DNA of 64,000 nt, from contig OY970236.1 of assembly GCA_963714155.1 (NCBI GenBank), positions 2,572,600-2,636,599 of the forward strand, given 5' to 3'. Positions within the stretch are counted from its first letter, which is position 1; every line of letters starts with the position of its first letter. This document shows, piece after piece, positions 54,267-64,000 of this stretch. The translations under genes and the position numbers were made by a program. The notes beneath the pieces are model-generated. The model was not told where the DNA came from. It did no database searches and was given only the letters and a program-made list of their open reading frames with translations. This DNA comes from VRUE01 sp963714155. Its GTDB lineage: Bacteria; Actinomycetota; Thermoleophilia; Solirubrobacterales; 70-9.

Positions 54267-54440
54267 GGCGGATAGATGACCAACGCTGCCTGGCATGCCC
54301 GAGGGGGCGCGCCGGCCAAGCTGGGCGCCGCACGCCGACAAGCGAATAGCAGCGCTATTCGTGAGGAGGCGGGTGGTGATCCAGCGCCGCGCCGGCGCGT
54401 CATCCGCGGGTATGCCAGGCGAGGCGGTCGTCTATCCGCC
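54267..54440 (-). repeat. Long hairpin element (family E) over the 3-prime end of the preceding gene
   Basis: 50-base arms (54267-54316 and 54391-54440, about 80 percent complementary) surround an inner 8-bp hairpin with an AGC loop at 54343-54361. The arm at 54391-54440 contains the TAG stop (54432-54434) of the upstream gene. The core GCAGCGC is shared with 23.3 and 58.9 kb. Confidence 0.65.
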
Positions 54441-54857
54441 GTTGATACTCGTGGTGGAGGTGTACTCGAACTCCTCCTCGGCGCCGAAGAGGGCGTCGAG
54501 CACGGTCTTGCGCGCATCCTCGCTGAGGATCAGGGCAACCGCGGCACCGACCAGGCCGAGCAGGATGATGCGGCCGAGGCGGCTCTTCTTGCGCTTCTTC
54601 GGCGCCCGCAGTGCCTCGGAGGCGTCGCGCAGGTTCTCCGCTGCCGTCTTCAGGTCGCGCTGCACCTTCTTGTCGCTGGTGACTGCCTTAACGGTGCCAC
54701 CGTTGCTGGTTGCACGGCCGTAAGCGCCCCGCGCTGCCTCGAAGGCCTTTTTGAGGCTGTCGCGCAGCTCTTCGTCCTCGATCAGTCGCTGCACGTAGGG
54801 ATTCTCGCGCGCGGTCGAATAGATGTCGGCGGCCTGGGTCGCCTTGGTCTTGCTCAT
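54432..54857 (-). CDS. Membrane-anchored protein with coiled-coil region (YtxH-like)
   Basis: The product has 141 residues. The N-terminal 85 residues are helical and charged (YVQRLIEDEELRDSLKKAFE, then RDLKTAAENLRDASEALRAP), preceding a basic stretch (KKRKKSRLGR), one hydrophobic helix (IILLGLVGAAVALILSEDA) and a short acidic tail. I chose ATG 54857 because GCGAGGAGAAGG lies upstream; longer frames overlap the GT-C gene. The function is unknown; the architecture resembles YtxH-type stress proteins. Confidence 0.68.
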   Translation of the reverse strand: MSKTKATQAADIYSTARENPYVQRLIEDEELRDSLKKAFEAARGAYGRATSNGGTVKAVTSDKKVQRDLKTAAENLRDASEALRAPKKRKKSRLGRIILLGLVGAAVALILSEDARKTVLDALFGAEEEFEYTSTTSINGG

Positions 54858-54916
54858 GCCTTCTCCTCGCTGGATTCTCCGGAGCACTGAGGATAACTCG
54901 CATCGATCGGGCGGCG

Positions 54917-56467
54917 TCAGCCCGGCCCTATTCCGTCCAGCAATACCCCGTTGGTGCGGAAGCCAAGCTCGGCGTCGCGGATCGTGCGCAGCTGCAATCG
55001 CCTCAGCTCCGGACCGGGCGTGGCGAAGCGCCGCACGTAGAGCCGGCCCACGCGCTCGTAGCCAACTTCGCGGAAGCCCGGGCCGAAGAGGCGTGCGGGT
55101 GGCGGCGGGGCGGGCCCGTCGGAGATGAAGTCGATTTTTCCCACCCACCAGTTGAAGCCTTCGGATGGCTGAACCTGGATCGACCCAGTCGAGAGGTAGT
55201 AGCGCAGCGATGCATGGCCCAGGGTCCAGGTGACCATCGCCCGCGGTACCGTCGGCTCACCGATGGCCGCGGCGACCGACTCCCAGTTGGGCCGCTGCAA
55301 GGCGGGCGAGAAGCTCGCCCAGACCGAGAAACCGAGCGAGTAGGCGACCAAGATCGCGGCGAGCGCGGCGCCGCGGCGACGGGCGCTTGGCAGGGTGAAG
55401 CCAATTGCCACAGCAACCAGGAGCGGCACCAGGGCAGGGAGAAGATTGCGGGCGAGCACGTAGTCCTTGCTCGAATCGAGCAAGCCGATGACGAGGGGCA
55501 CGACCACCGTCACCGCGGCGAGCGCGAGCAGGATGCGGGCGGCGCGGCGCTCTGGAACCGCGCCACGGAGGAAGACGAGAGCCAGGCCAGCGAGCGCGGC
55601 CAACGCCGGGATGACCATCAGCAACGGGTGCTCCGTCTGGGCGACGATGTCGCCGGTCTCGCCCAGGGCGAAGGTCAGGCCGGTCTCCCAGAGGCGGTGG
55701 CCGATGCTGAGGTTGCTGATCCATTCGGCGTGGCCGAAGGACGCCTGGTGGACGACCAGTGGCGCCAGCAGCAGTCCCGCCCCGGCGGCGATCCAGAGGC
55801 CGGGGAAAGCGCCACCGCTCGCCCGACCGCGGCGGCGCAGCAACCAGAACGCCTCGGCGGCAATTGGAAAGGCGGCGAAGTAGTGGGTGGCGAGGGCCAG
55901 GGCCGAAGCCACCCCCCAGGCGATCGAGTCGCGCCGGCGCCCGCGGTCGAGAGCCCTGACGAAATAGAGCAGCGAGAGTGCGGTCAGCAGGACGAAGAGC
56001 GCGTAACCGCGCGCCTCCTGCGAGTACCAGAGCAGCATCGGGTTGACCGCCACCAGGGCCGCGGCGACGATCCCGGCGCGACGGCTGCTCAGCTCGGCCC
56101 CGAGCAGGTAGGCGACCGGGACAGTGGCGACGCCGGCAAGGGCCGAGACCGAGCGCAGGCCGAACTCGCCGGTCCCGGTCAGCTGGGTCCAGGCCCAGGC
56201 GGTCGCGTAGTAGAGCGGCGGCGCCGACTCGCTGAAGCCGACCGCGTCCATCGCGTGCCAGAAGCCGTCGCGCAGGACGCGGCTGGCGGTGACGATCTCG
56301 TCGTGGTGGTAGCTCTGCACCCCGAGCGTGGCGAAGCGCAAAGCCGCGGCGAGGACGGTGAGGCCGGCGACGATCCAGAAGGCGCGGGAACGGGAGCGGA
56401 CGAGCTCGCCGATCGATTCCAGATAGGTCGAGAAGCTGCTCCTGCGCAGCGCACCGGCGGCCTCCAT
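54917..56467 (-). CDS. GT-C family glycosyltransferase (ArnT/PMT-like)
   Basis: The product has 516 residues with about eleven hydrophobic segments. LGVQSYHHDEIVTASRVLRD contains the acidic pair of the first outer loop, and ESAPPLYYATAWAWTQL and LLWYSQEARGYALFVLLTAL are typical of PMT_2/ArnT-like enzymes that transfer sugars from polyprenyl phosphate. It ends with a small soluble C-terminal domain. The acceptor is unknown. The stop of this gene precedes the YtxH-like gene by 60 bases, and it starts 6 bases after the lon stop. Confidence 0.78.
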   Translation of the reverse strand: MEAAGALRRSSFSTYLESIGELVRSRSRAFWIVAGLTVLAAALRFATLGVQSYHHDEIVTASRVLRDGFWHAMDAVGFSESAPPLYYATAWAWTQLTGTGEFGLRSVSALAGVATVPVAYLLGAELSSRRAGIVAAALVAVNPMLLWYSQEARGYALFVLLTALSLLYFVRALDRGRRRDSIAWGVASALALATHYFAAFPIAAEAFWLLRRRGRASGGAFPGLWIAAGAGLLLAPLVVHQASFGHAEWISNLSIGHRLWETGLTFALGETGDIVAQTEHPLLMVIPALAALAGLALVFLRGAVPERRAARILLALAAVTVVVPLVIGLLDSSKDYVLARNLLPALVPLLVAVAIGFTLPSARRRGAALAAILVAYSLGFSVWASFSPALQRPNWESVAAAIGEPTVPRAMVTWTLGHASLRYYLSTGSIQVQPSEGFNWWVGKIDFISDGPAPPPPARLFGPGFREVGYERVGRLYVRRFATPGPELRRLQLRTIRDAELGFRTNGVLLDGIGPG

Positions 56468-56472
56468 CGCAG

Positions 56473-58863
<2,391 letters not shown>

Positions 58864-58864
58864 C

Positions 58865-59026
58865 AGTGCCGCCTCTCGTCGGTGCGGTCGGGCTCTGACG
58901 AGAGGCTGGGCGTGGCTGGCAAGCCCGGTGGACGAAGGCGATGCAGCGCATCGTCGAGTCCAGTGGGCGCCGCCAGGCGCGTCCGGACGCCGTCAGAACC
59001 GACCGCACTGGCGTGAGGCGGCACTA
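58865..59026 (-). repeat. Long hairpin (family E) between hsp20 and lon, covering the hsp20 stop and lon ribosome site
   Basis: Arms 58865-58900 and 58991-59025 pair at about 31 positions. In RNA the 5-prime arm contains the last bases of the hsp20 TAG stop. The 3-prime arm contains GAGAGG and ends one base before the lon ATG. The inner hairpin 58939-58953 has the AGC loop and GCAGCGC core. Confidence 0.7.
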
Positions 59027-59431
59027 CTCCCTCCCGATCGGGACCCTGCGAGTCGTCTCGCTCGGATCGCGCAATGGCAGCTCGATCCGCAGCACGCCGT
59101 CTTCATAGGTCGCCTTGGCCCGCTCGGCGTCGACGTCGACCTGCAGCTCGACTACCCGGCGAAAGGGACCGGAGGGAATCTCAACCTGCTGATAAACCCG
59201 CCCCTCGGTCTCCTGCACCTGCCGCTCCCCGACGATCGCCAGCTGCCTGGTCCCCACCTCGATCCCAACCTCATCGAGCTCAACCCCGGCAAGATCGACC
59301 TTCACAACCGCACGCTGCGGATCCCCGCAGTAATAGACATCGACATTCGGCGTGAACCCTCTGCTCCTGCGAGAGACATAAGTAGTCCGCGCCCACGCAT
59401 ATAGGTCCCGCTCCGGCATCGGCCGGAACAT
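59024..59431 (-). CDS. Hsp20/alpha-crystallin family small heat-shock protein
   Basis: The product has 135 residues. TPNVDVYYCGDPQRAVVKVD and LAGVELDEVGIEVGTRQLAI start the alpha-crystallin domain. SGPFRRVVELQVDVDAERAK and ATYEDGVLRIELPLRDP hold the GVLxIxLP signature. A short C-terminal tail with RRVPI resembles the I-x-I motif that packs oligomers. It prevents aggregation of unfolded proteins. Its place before lon makes a stress-response pair, with translational coupling suggested by the hairpin between. Confidence 0.92.
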   Translation of the reverse strand: MFRPMPERDLYAWARTTYVSRRSRGFTPNVDVYYCGDPQRAVVKVDLAGVELDEVGIEVGTRQLAIVGERQVQETEGRVYQQVEIPSGPFRRVVELQVDVDAERAKATYEDGVLRIELPLRDPSETTRRVPIGRE

Positions 59432-59439
59432 TAACCAGC

Positions 59440-59550
59440 CCGGCTACTCGCGGGGGGTGGCGCCGAATGGGGGGACCACCCCGAGGAAGCTTTAGCTACC
59501 GCAGGGGTGGTGGGCCCCATTCGGCGACAGGACCCGCCGCGCTTAGGCGG
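59440..59550 (+). repeat. Long hairpin element (family I), copy at the end of the small cysteine protein gene
   Basis: Outer arms 59440-59458 and 59532-59550 agree at 15 of 19 positions and include the TAA stop (59543-59545). Inner arms close over a loop beginning GAGGAAGCTTTAGCTACC. The full-length relative is at 5105-5198 and a fragment at 3753-3781. It extends to within 9 bases of the hsp20 start at 59431. Confidence 0.75.
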
Positions 59551-59737
59551 TCTGGGCTTGTGTCCTGGACGCCCACCGGGGCGGCCTCATGAGCAGCACG
59601 GGCTGCTTCGGCGGCACCAGCCCCTCGGGGCGGTTTGGCCTGAAGGTCGCGCAGGGCTCGCCGAGCTCGAGGGCGCAGAGGAGGTTCTTCTGGAAGTAGC
59701 AGTCCTCGCAGCTCGGTTTTTTCTGTTTGCGCGGCAC
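59543..59737 (-). CDS. Small cysteine-containing protein of actinobacteria, unknown function
   Basis: The product has 64 residues. The core KPSCEDCYFQKNLLCALELG followed by EPCATFRPNRPEGL contains four cysteines spaced like a small metal site (CxxC, then two single Cys). I recognise this motif as a conserved short actinobacterial protein family, but I know no function for it. The C-terminus is Pro/Arg-rich. A family I hairpin begins at its stop codon. Confidence 0.75.
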   Translation of the reverse strand: MPRKQKKPSCEDCYFQKNLLCALELGEPCATFRPNRPEGLVPPKQPVLLMRPPRWASRTQAQTA

Positions 59738-59874
59738 GGCGGCGATATTGCCATCGCCGTGACTCTTTCGTGAGGCTCAATTCCGCAAAGCGCAACGTTC
59801 TTGACACAGTCTCGTCACAGGTTCCCCGCGTCTTGCGGGAGCCGGTGGTGCCCGGCGCTACCATTCGGCCTCGG

Positions 59875-60501
59875 ATGGAGTCTTCCAGCAGGACCGACAA
59901 GCTCGCCGCCTCGCCGCAGCTGTTCGAGAGCGACTTCCTCAACTTCTTCTCGCGGGTGCACCCCTCGGTTCCCGCGATCGTCTTCGTGCCCGTGGTGATC
60001 GCCGGGGAGTGGCTTGGCGCCAGCCGCGGCTACGCCGTCTGGCAACTGCTCCTGCTCAGCCTCGGCGGGGTCGGCATCTGGACCCTGACCGAGTACTGGC
60101 TGCACCGGCTCGTCTTCCACTGGCAGCCCGACAACGCCTTCGGGCGGCGGATGCACTTCATCATCCACGGCATCCACCACGACCACCCCAACGACAAGCT
60201 GCGCCTGGTCATGCCCCCGGCGGTGGCGATCCCGCTGGCGGCGCTCTTCTTCTTCGCCTTCACGCTGATCTTCGGCACGCCGGCGGCCTACCCGCTCTTC
60301 GGCGGCTTCATCCTCGGCTACCTCTTCTACGACTACACGCACTACTACGTGCACCACTTCGTCCCCAAATCCGACTTCGGCAAGCGCCTGCGCGAGCAGC
60401 ACATGCGCCACCACTTCCAGGACCACCGCTACGGCTACGGCGTCTCCTCGCCAATCTGGGACGTCGTCTTCCGCACTTTGCCGCGCAAGCGCAACCGTTA
60501 A
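59875..60501 (+). CDS. Fatty acid hydroxylase-superfamily protein (FA2H-like)
   Basis: The product has 208 residues and four helices. Three His-rich motifs bind the di-iron centre: YWLHRLVFHW, HFIIHGIHHDHP and YDYTHYYVHHFVP, plus EQHMRHHFQDHRYGYG. This is the fatty-acid 2-hydroxylase pattern, so it likely hydroxylates acyl chains in membrane lipids. I chose ATG 59875; the frame is open upstream to 59770. With the R2-SCP2 protein it is another oxygen-dependent lipid enzyme of the window. Confidence 0.9.
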   Translation: MESSSRTDKLAASPQLFESDFLNFFSRVHPSVPAIVFVPVVIAGEWLGASRGYAVWQLLLLSLGGVGIWTLTEYWLHRLVFHWQPDNAFGRRMHFIIHGIHHDHPNDKLRLVMPPAVAIPLAALFFFAFTLIFGTPAAYPLFGGFILGYLFYDYTHYYVHHFVPKSDFGKRLREQHMRHHFQDHRYGYGVSSPIWDVVFRTLPRKRNR

Positions 60502-60631
60502 CCGGGCGGTCGCGCTACCAAGGCCGTGTCGACTCGGTATGCCACCACTTTTGGTACGCGCAGATTTTCAACCGATGACCGCTCCCATTCGCACTGAACA
60601 TCCGCTGGTTGGGTAGCTTCATCCAAATGGC

Positions 60632-60686
60632 CAGAGTGACAGCGGCAAGTTTGACTATACGAATAGTCACTGTCACTGTCACTCTG
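60632..60686. promoter_or_regulatory. Nested inverted repeats upstream of the DNA-binding protein gene
   Basis: Outer arms CAGAGTGACAG (60632-60642) and CTGTCACTCTG (60676-60686) are a perfect 11-bp inverted repeat. Inside, TGACTAT (60652-60658) and ATAGTCA (60663-60669) form a second perfect inverted repeat. GTCACT is repeated three times from 60667. TTGACT could be a -35 box. A likely operator/promoter region for the gene at 60748; the rest of gap 60502-60747 shows nothing else. Confidence 0.5.
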
Positions 60687-60747
60687 CGACACTGCGGAGC
60701 AGCTGACGACCCGAGAGACACAAGACTCACGGGATGAAAGGAAGGAA

Positions 60748-61173
60748 ATGCCCAGCACCAGCAACGTACTCGACGAGGCTCTCGACCTGGTCAAGAAAAG
60801 GCTCGCCGAGCTCGATGAGGAGCGCAAGCGCCTAGAGCGTGCGCTCGCCGAGCTTGGAGGCACCGTCACCCGTCGTCCCGGTCGGCCCCCCGGCTCCGGA
60901 CGCGGCCCCGGTCGCCCACGTAAAAAGGCAGCGACAGCAACAGCCGCAGCCGCAGCCGCGCCTGCTGCGCCGCGCAAACGCCGCCGCCGTCGCCGTGGTG
61001 GCACCCGCGCCGATCAGGCAGTCGCTCTGGTCGAGCAGAACCCTGGTATCTCCGCCTCGGAGATCGCCAAACAGTTGAAAATCAAACCGAATTATCTGTA
61101 CCGGGTTCTCGGTGAAATGGAGAAAGAGGGTCGCGTCACCAAGAAAGGGCGCGAGTACCACCCAGGTAAATAG
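60748..61173 (+). CDS. Coiled-coil, AT-hook-like and winged-helix DNA-binding protein
   Basis: The product has 141 residues in three parts. Residues 1-38 (DEALDLVKKRLAELDEERKR) are a coiled coil likely to dimerise. Residues 42-85 are a basic, Pro/Gly-rich region with GRPPG and GRGPGRPRKK, which match AT-hook-like motifs, and an Arg tract. Residues about 88-141 (ALVEQNPGISASEIAKQLKI, then KPNYLYRVLGEMEKEGRVTK) are a winged helix. It could be a nucleoid-associated protein. GAAAGGAAG precedes ATG 60748, and a strong terminator follows. Confidence 0.75.
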   Translation: MPSTSNVLDEALDLVKKRLAELDEERKRLERALAELGGTVTRRPGRPPGSGRGPGRPRKKAATATAAAAAAPAAPRKRRRRRRGGTRADQAVALVEQNPGISASEIAKQLKIKPNYLYRVLGEMEKEGRVTKKGREYHPGK

Positions 61174-61200
61174 CGCCGCAACTTCGCGCTTTGCATTACA

Positions 61201-61230
61201 AAGCCGGCCCCATATGGGGCCGGCTTTTCT
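61201..61230 (+). terminator. Strong palindromic terminator with T-tract
   Basis: AAGCCGGCCCCATATGGGGC continues as a fully palindromic 26-bp stem (61201-61226), followed by TTTCTTT. It lies 27 bases after the DNA-binding protein stop and before the convergent mdh stop, and may work on both strands. Confidence 0.9.
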
Positions 61231-61256
61231 TTACCTGAAACTCAGAAAGGTCGAAC

Positions 61257-62243
61257 TCAGACCAAGCCGAGCTGACTGACCGCGTCGCGCTCCTCGCGCA
61301 GCTCCGCCGCGCTGGCGTCGATCCGCCCACGCGAGAACTCCGGCACCTCGAGGCCCTCGACGATCGACCACTCGCCGCCGCTGCAGGCACAGGGAAATCC
61401 GGCGACGATTCCCTCGGCGACGCCGTAGGAGCCGTCTGCGGGCACACCCATCGAGACCCAGTCGCCGGCGGCGGTGCCGAGCACCCAGTCGTGCACGTGG
61501 TCGATGGCCGCGTTGGCGGCCGAGGCGGCGCTGGACGCACCGCGCGCCTCGATAATCGCGGCGCCGCGTTTTGCCACCCGTGGGATGAACTCATCAGCGA
61601 TCCACGCCTGATCGTCGACGGCATCCCAGGCGCTCTGGCCGTTGACTTTGGCGTTTACGAGGTCCGGGTACTGCGTGGTCGAGTGATTTCCCCAGACGGT
61701 CATGTTGGTGACGTCAGACACCTGCACGCCCAGCTTGTTGGCGGTCTGCGCGATCGCACGGTTGTGATCGAGTCGCATCATCGCCGTGAAGCGCTCGCGC
61801 GGCACACCGTCGGCATTCGACATCGCGATCAAGCAGTTGGTGTTGGCGGGATTGCCGACGACGAGAATCCGTACGTCATCAGCGGCGCCGGCGGCAATCG
61901 CTTCACCCTGCGGCTTGAAAATCCCACCGTTTGCCTCGAGCAGGTCGGAACGCTCCATGCCGGGGCCGCGCGGACGGGCACCAACGAGCAGGCCAACGTT
62001 GCAGCCGTCGAAGGCGGCCTTCGGCTCGTCGAAGATGTCGATCTTCCGCAGTAGGGGAAACGCGCAGTCGTCGAGCTCCATCGCTGTTCCCTCGGCCGCC
62101 TTGACGGCATCGGGGATCTCCAGCAGGCTCAGCTCCACGGGTGTGTCGGCGCCCAGCATCTGTCCACTGGCGATGCGGAAGAGGAGCGCGTAGCCAATCT
62201 GCCCAGCGGCGCCGGTCACGGTGACTTTCACGGGGGTGCTCAC
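61257..62243 (-). CDS. mdh: Malate dehydrogenase (NAD)
   Basis: Citric-acid-cycle enzyme of 328 residues, malate to oxaloacetate. VTVTGAAGQIGYALLFRIAS is the NAD loop, GARPRGPGMERSDLLEANGG the substrate loop with Arg, and VVGNPANTNCLIAMSNA the next block. MRLDHNRAIAQTANKLGV and VWGNHSTTQYPDLVNAKVNG contain the catalytic His. It belongs to the large lactate/malate dehydrogenase group. It follows isocitrate dehydrogenase on the same strand with 57 bases between. Confidence 0.95.
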   Translation of the reverse strand: MSTPVKVTVTGAAGQIGYALLFRIASGQMLGADTPVELSLLEIPDAVKAAEGTAMELDDCAFPLLRKIDIFDEPKAAFDGCNVGLLVGARPRGPGMERSDLLEANGGIFKPQGEAIAAGAADDVRILVVGNPANTNCLIAMSNADGVPRERFTAMMRLDHNRAIAQTANKLGVQVSDVTNMTVWGNHSTTQYPDLVNAKVNGQSAWDAVDDQAWIADEFIPRVAKRGAAIIEARGASSAASAANAAIDHVHDWVLGTAAGDWVSMGVPADGSYGVAEGIVAGFPCACSGGEWSIVEGLEVPEFSRGRIDASAAELREERDAVSQLGLV

Positions 62244-62300
62244 AGAATCTCTTCTCCTGGATTCGTGGTTTTCGAAGAATCAGGGTGGGCGCTCTGGCGC

Positions 62301-63515
62301 TTAGGCCATCGCCCGTTGCAGGCCCTCGTCGATCGACCCGAGGAACTCCTGCGTGGTCTGGAACTCCTGCTCGGGGCCGACGAGCAGAGCCAAGTCTTTG
62401 GTCATCTTCCCGGCTTCCACCGTCTCCACACAGACTCGCTCCAAAGTCTCGGCGAAGCTCGAGACCGCGGGGGTGTCGTCAAGGCGGCCGCGCGCGGCGA
62501 GGCCGCGGGTCCAGGCAAAGATCGAAGCGATCGGGTTGGTCGAGGTCGGCTTGCCCTCTTGATGCTGGCGGTAGTGACGGGTGACGGTGCCGTGCGCGGC
62601 CTCCGCCTCAACCGTTTTGCCGTCGGGGCTCATCAAAACGCTGGTCATCAAGCCGAGCGAACCGAACCCCTGGGCGACCGTGTCGGACTGCACGTCGCCG
62701 TCGTAGTTCTTGCAGGCCCAGACGTAGCCCCCCTCCCACTTCAGCGCCGCCGCAACCATGTCGTCGATGAGGCGGTGTTCGTAGGTGATCCCGGCAGCCT
62801 CGAACTCGGTCCTGAACTCAGCCTCATAGACCTCGGCGAAGAGATCCTTGAAGCGGCCGTCGTAGCGCTTCAGGATCGTGTTCTTGGTCGAGAGGTAGAC
62901 CGGGTAGCCGCGATCGAGGCCGTAACGCATCGAGGCCCGGGCGAAATCGCGAATCGAGTCGTCGAGGTTGTACATCGCCATCGCGATGCCACCACCGGGG
63001 AAGTCATAGACATCGAGCTCAACCGGCTCCGAGCCGTCCTTGGGCGTGTAGGTGAGGGTCAGCGTGCCCTCGCCGGGCACCACCATGTCGGTGGCCCGGT
63101 ACTGGTCGCCGAAGGCGTGGCGGCCGATCACGATCGGCTTGGTCCAGCCCGGCACCAGGCGCGGGATGTTGGCGATCACAATCGGCTCGCGGAAGATCAC
63201 GCCACCGAGGATGTTGCGGATCGTCCCGTTTGGCGAGCGGTACATCTCCGCCAGGCCAAACTCCTCCACCCGCGCCTCGTCGGGGGTGATCGTCGCGCAC
63301 TTGACGCCGACCCCGTGCTGCTTGATCGCGTTGGCCGCGTCGACGGTGATCTGATCGCGGCTCGCGTCGCGGCTCTCGATGCCGAGATCGAAATAGACCA
63401 GCTCGAGATCGAGGTAGGGCAGGATCAACTGCTCTTTGATGAACGACCAGATGATCCGGGTCATCTCGTCGCCGTCGAGCTCGACGATCGGGTTCTTGAC
63501 GGAGATCTTTGCCAC
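62301..63515 (-). CDS. icd: NADP-dependent isocitrate dehydrogenase
   Basis: Converts isocitrate to 2-oxoglutarate and CO2. The product has 404 residues of the eukaryote-like type. AKISVKNPIVELDGDEMTR is the family start, KQHGVGVKCATITPDEARVE and YRSPNGTIRNILGGVIFREP bind substrate, YDGDVQSDTVAQGFGSLGLM provides metal Asp residues, and AHGTVTRHYRQHQEGKPTST the NADP loop. I chose GTG 63515 because it opens the conserved start; no ribosome site is evident. It forms an operon with mdh. Confidence 0.95.
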   Translation of the reverse strand: MAKISVKNPIVELDGDEMTRIIWSFIKEQLILPYLDLELVYFDLGIESRDASRDQITVDAANAIKQHGVGVKCATITPDEARVEEFGLAEMYRSPNGTIRNILGGVIFREPIVIANIPRLVPGWTKPIVIGRHAFGDQYRATDMVVPGEGTLTLTYTPKDGSEPVELDVYDFPGGGIAMAMYNLDDSIRDFARASMRYGLDRGYPVYLSTKNTILKRYDGRFKDLFAEVYEAEFRTEFEAAGITYEHRLIDDMVAAALKWEGGYVWACKNYDGDVQSDTVAQGFGSLGLMTSVLMSPDGKTVEAEAAHGTVTRHYRQHQEGKPTSTNPIASIFAWTRGLAARGRLDDTPAVSSFAETLERVCVETVEAGKMTKDLALLVGPEQEFQTTQEFLGSIDEGLQRAMA

Positions 63516-63556
63516 GCGGCGGGCGATGCTACCGATGGGCTGGCACAATCAGGTCA

Positions 63557-64000
63557 ATGGCCACCGTCGAGCGCCGCAGCCCCGCCACCCACGAGGTCTT
63601 CAACCAGGCCTCGCCGCTGCAGGACTACAACCCCTTCGACGCCGATAGACCGCTGCAGGAGGCACTGCGGCGCGAGGGTGCCGATTGGGCCGAGGACCGG
63701 GCTCGCGAGTTGGGTGCGATCTGTGGCTCCTCGCAGACGATCCGCTGGGGCTTCGAGGCCAATGAAAAGAAGCCGGAGCTGAAGACCCACGACCGCTACG
63801 GCCACCGCATCGACGAGGTCGAGTTCGATAGCTCTTGGCACGAGCTGATGCGGATCGGCGTCGACCACGGGCTGCACGCGGCGCCCTGGCGGGAACCCGG
63901 CAGCGGTGCCCACGTCGCCCGGGCGACGATGTTCATGCTGCTGATGCAGGCCGAGAGCGGCGTCGGCTGCCCGCTCTCGATGACCTACTCGGCAATTCCA
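63557..64000 (+). CDS. AidB-like acyl-CoA dehydrogenase (C-terminus cut by window edge)
   Basis: 148 codons are visible from ATG 63557 to the window end. THEVFNQASPLQDYNPFDAD and the helical region after it match the N-terminal domain of AidB-type acyl-CoA dehydrogenases. YGHRIDEVEFDSSWHELMRI and ATMFMLLMQAESGVGCPLS are characteristic, the last leading to the FAD site. AidB proteins bind DNA and FAD in the alkylation response; isovaleryl-CoA dehydrogenase-like activity is the alternative. It is divergent from icd with a 41-base gap. Confidence 0.85.
   Translation, partial: MATVERRSPATHEVFNQASPLQDYNPFDADRPLQEALRREGADWAEDRARELGAICGSSQTIRWGFEANEKKPELKTHDRYGHRIDEVEFDSSWHELMRIGVDHGLHAAPWREPGSGAHVARATMFMLLMQAESGVGCPLSMTYSAIP

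Overview
This is a contiguous stretch of a high-GC actinobacterial chromosome, most likely from the deep-branching class Thermoleophilia (Solirubrobacterales or a relative). That placement is an inference. It rests on the actinobacterial order metG-tatD-rsmA-ispE-glmU-prs-rplY-pth-mfd-eno-ftsB, on secreted proteins with fibronectin-like and CSLREA-type repeats, on the LytR-CpsA-Psr protein, and on the GC-rich codon use. I see no transposase, integrase, phage gene or CRISPR array. Gene density is very high. No gap exceeds 300 bases; the largest are 60502-60747, 48852-49060 and 54225-54431, and each is described below.

Layout. 1-5.5 kb: a rhomboid-like membrane protein lacking catalytic residues (cut by the window edge), class I fructose-bisphosphate aldolase, a thermonuclease, two small unknown proteins and a large GT-C type membrane protein. 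5.5-40 kb: the housekeeping supercluster, read on the minus strand from rsmI/metG (about 38 kb) through tatD, rsmA, ispE, glmU, prs, rplY, pth, mfd, a SurA/PpiC-type foldase, eno and ftsB. It is interrupted by accessory genes: an ABC exporter, an alpha-hydroxyacid oxidase, surface proteins, a DedA-PAP2 fusion, a PucR-type regulator, a tRNA-Gln, a UbiB kinase with another ABC exporter, a GMC oxidoreductase and a CSLREA beta-helix protein. 39-49 kb: ROK glucokinase, LCP ligase, FmdB protein, glycyl-tRNA synthetase, an AlkZ-like protein, an FKBP lipoprotein, an acyl-CoA ligase, and an R2-like di-iron protein fused to an SCP2 domain. 49-64 kb: amidase, TetR/MMPL exporter pair, a second GT-C protein, an hsp20-lon stress pair, a fatty acid hydroxylase, a coiled-coil/AT-hook/winged-helix DNA-binding protein, malate and isocitrate dehydrogenases, and the start of an AidB-like acyl-CoA dehydrogenase.

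The most unusual signal is not a protein. Many gene ends carry long inverted repeats that fall into several sequence families. Some are near-identical copies at unlinked loci: 47 bp at 5.5 and 51.2 kb, 36 bp at 30.4 and 41.4 kb, and about 94 bp at 5.1 and 59.5 kb. Others have different arm sequences but a shared loop or core and preserved pairing: 25.9 and 48.9 kb, and 23.3, 54.3 and 58.9 kb. In several, one arm runs over the stop codon of the upstream gene. Two families also sit in frame inside coding genes (ispE and the GT-C gene at 3.2-5.5 kb). At hsp20-lon the other arm covers the lon ribosome-binding site. I infer a set of structured 3-prime-end/palindromic elements that could act in termination, RNA stability or translational coupling.

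A second notable point is that pth has no ATG, GTG or TTG that would keep its active site. It appears to start at CTG directly after the rplY stop.
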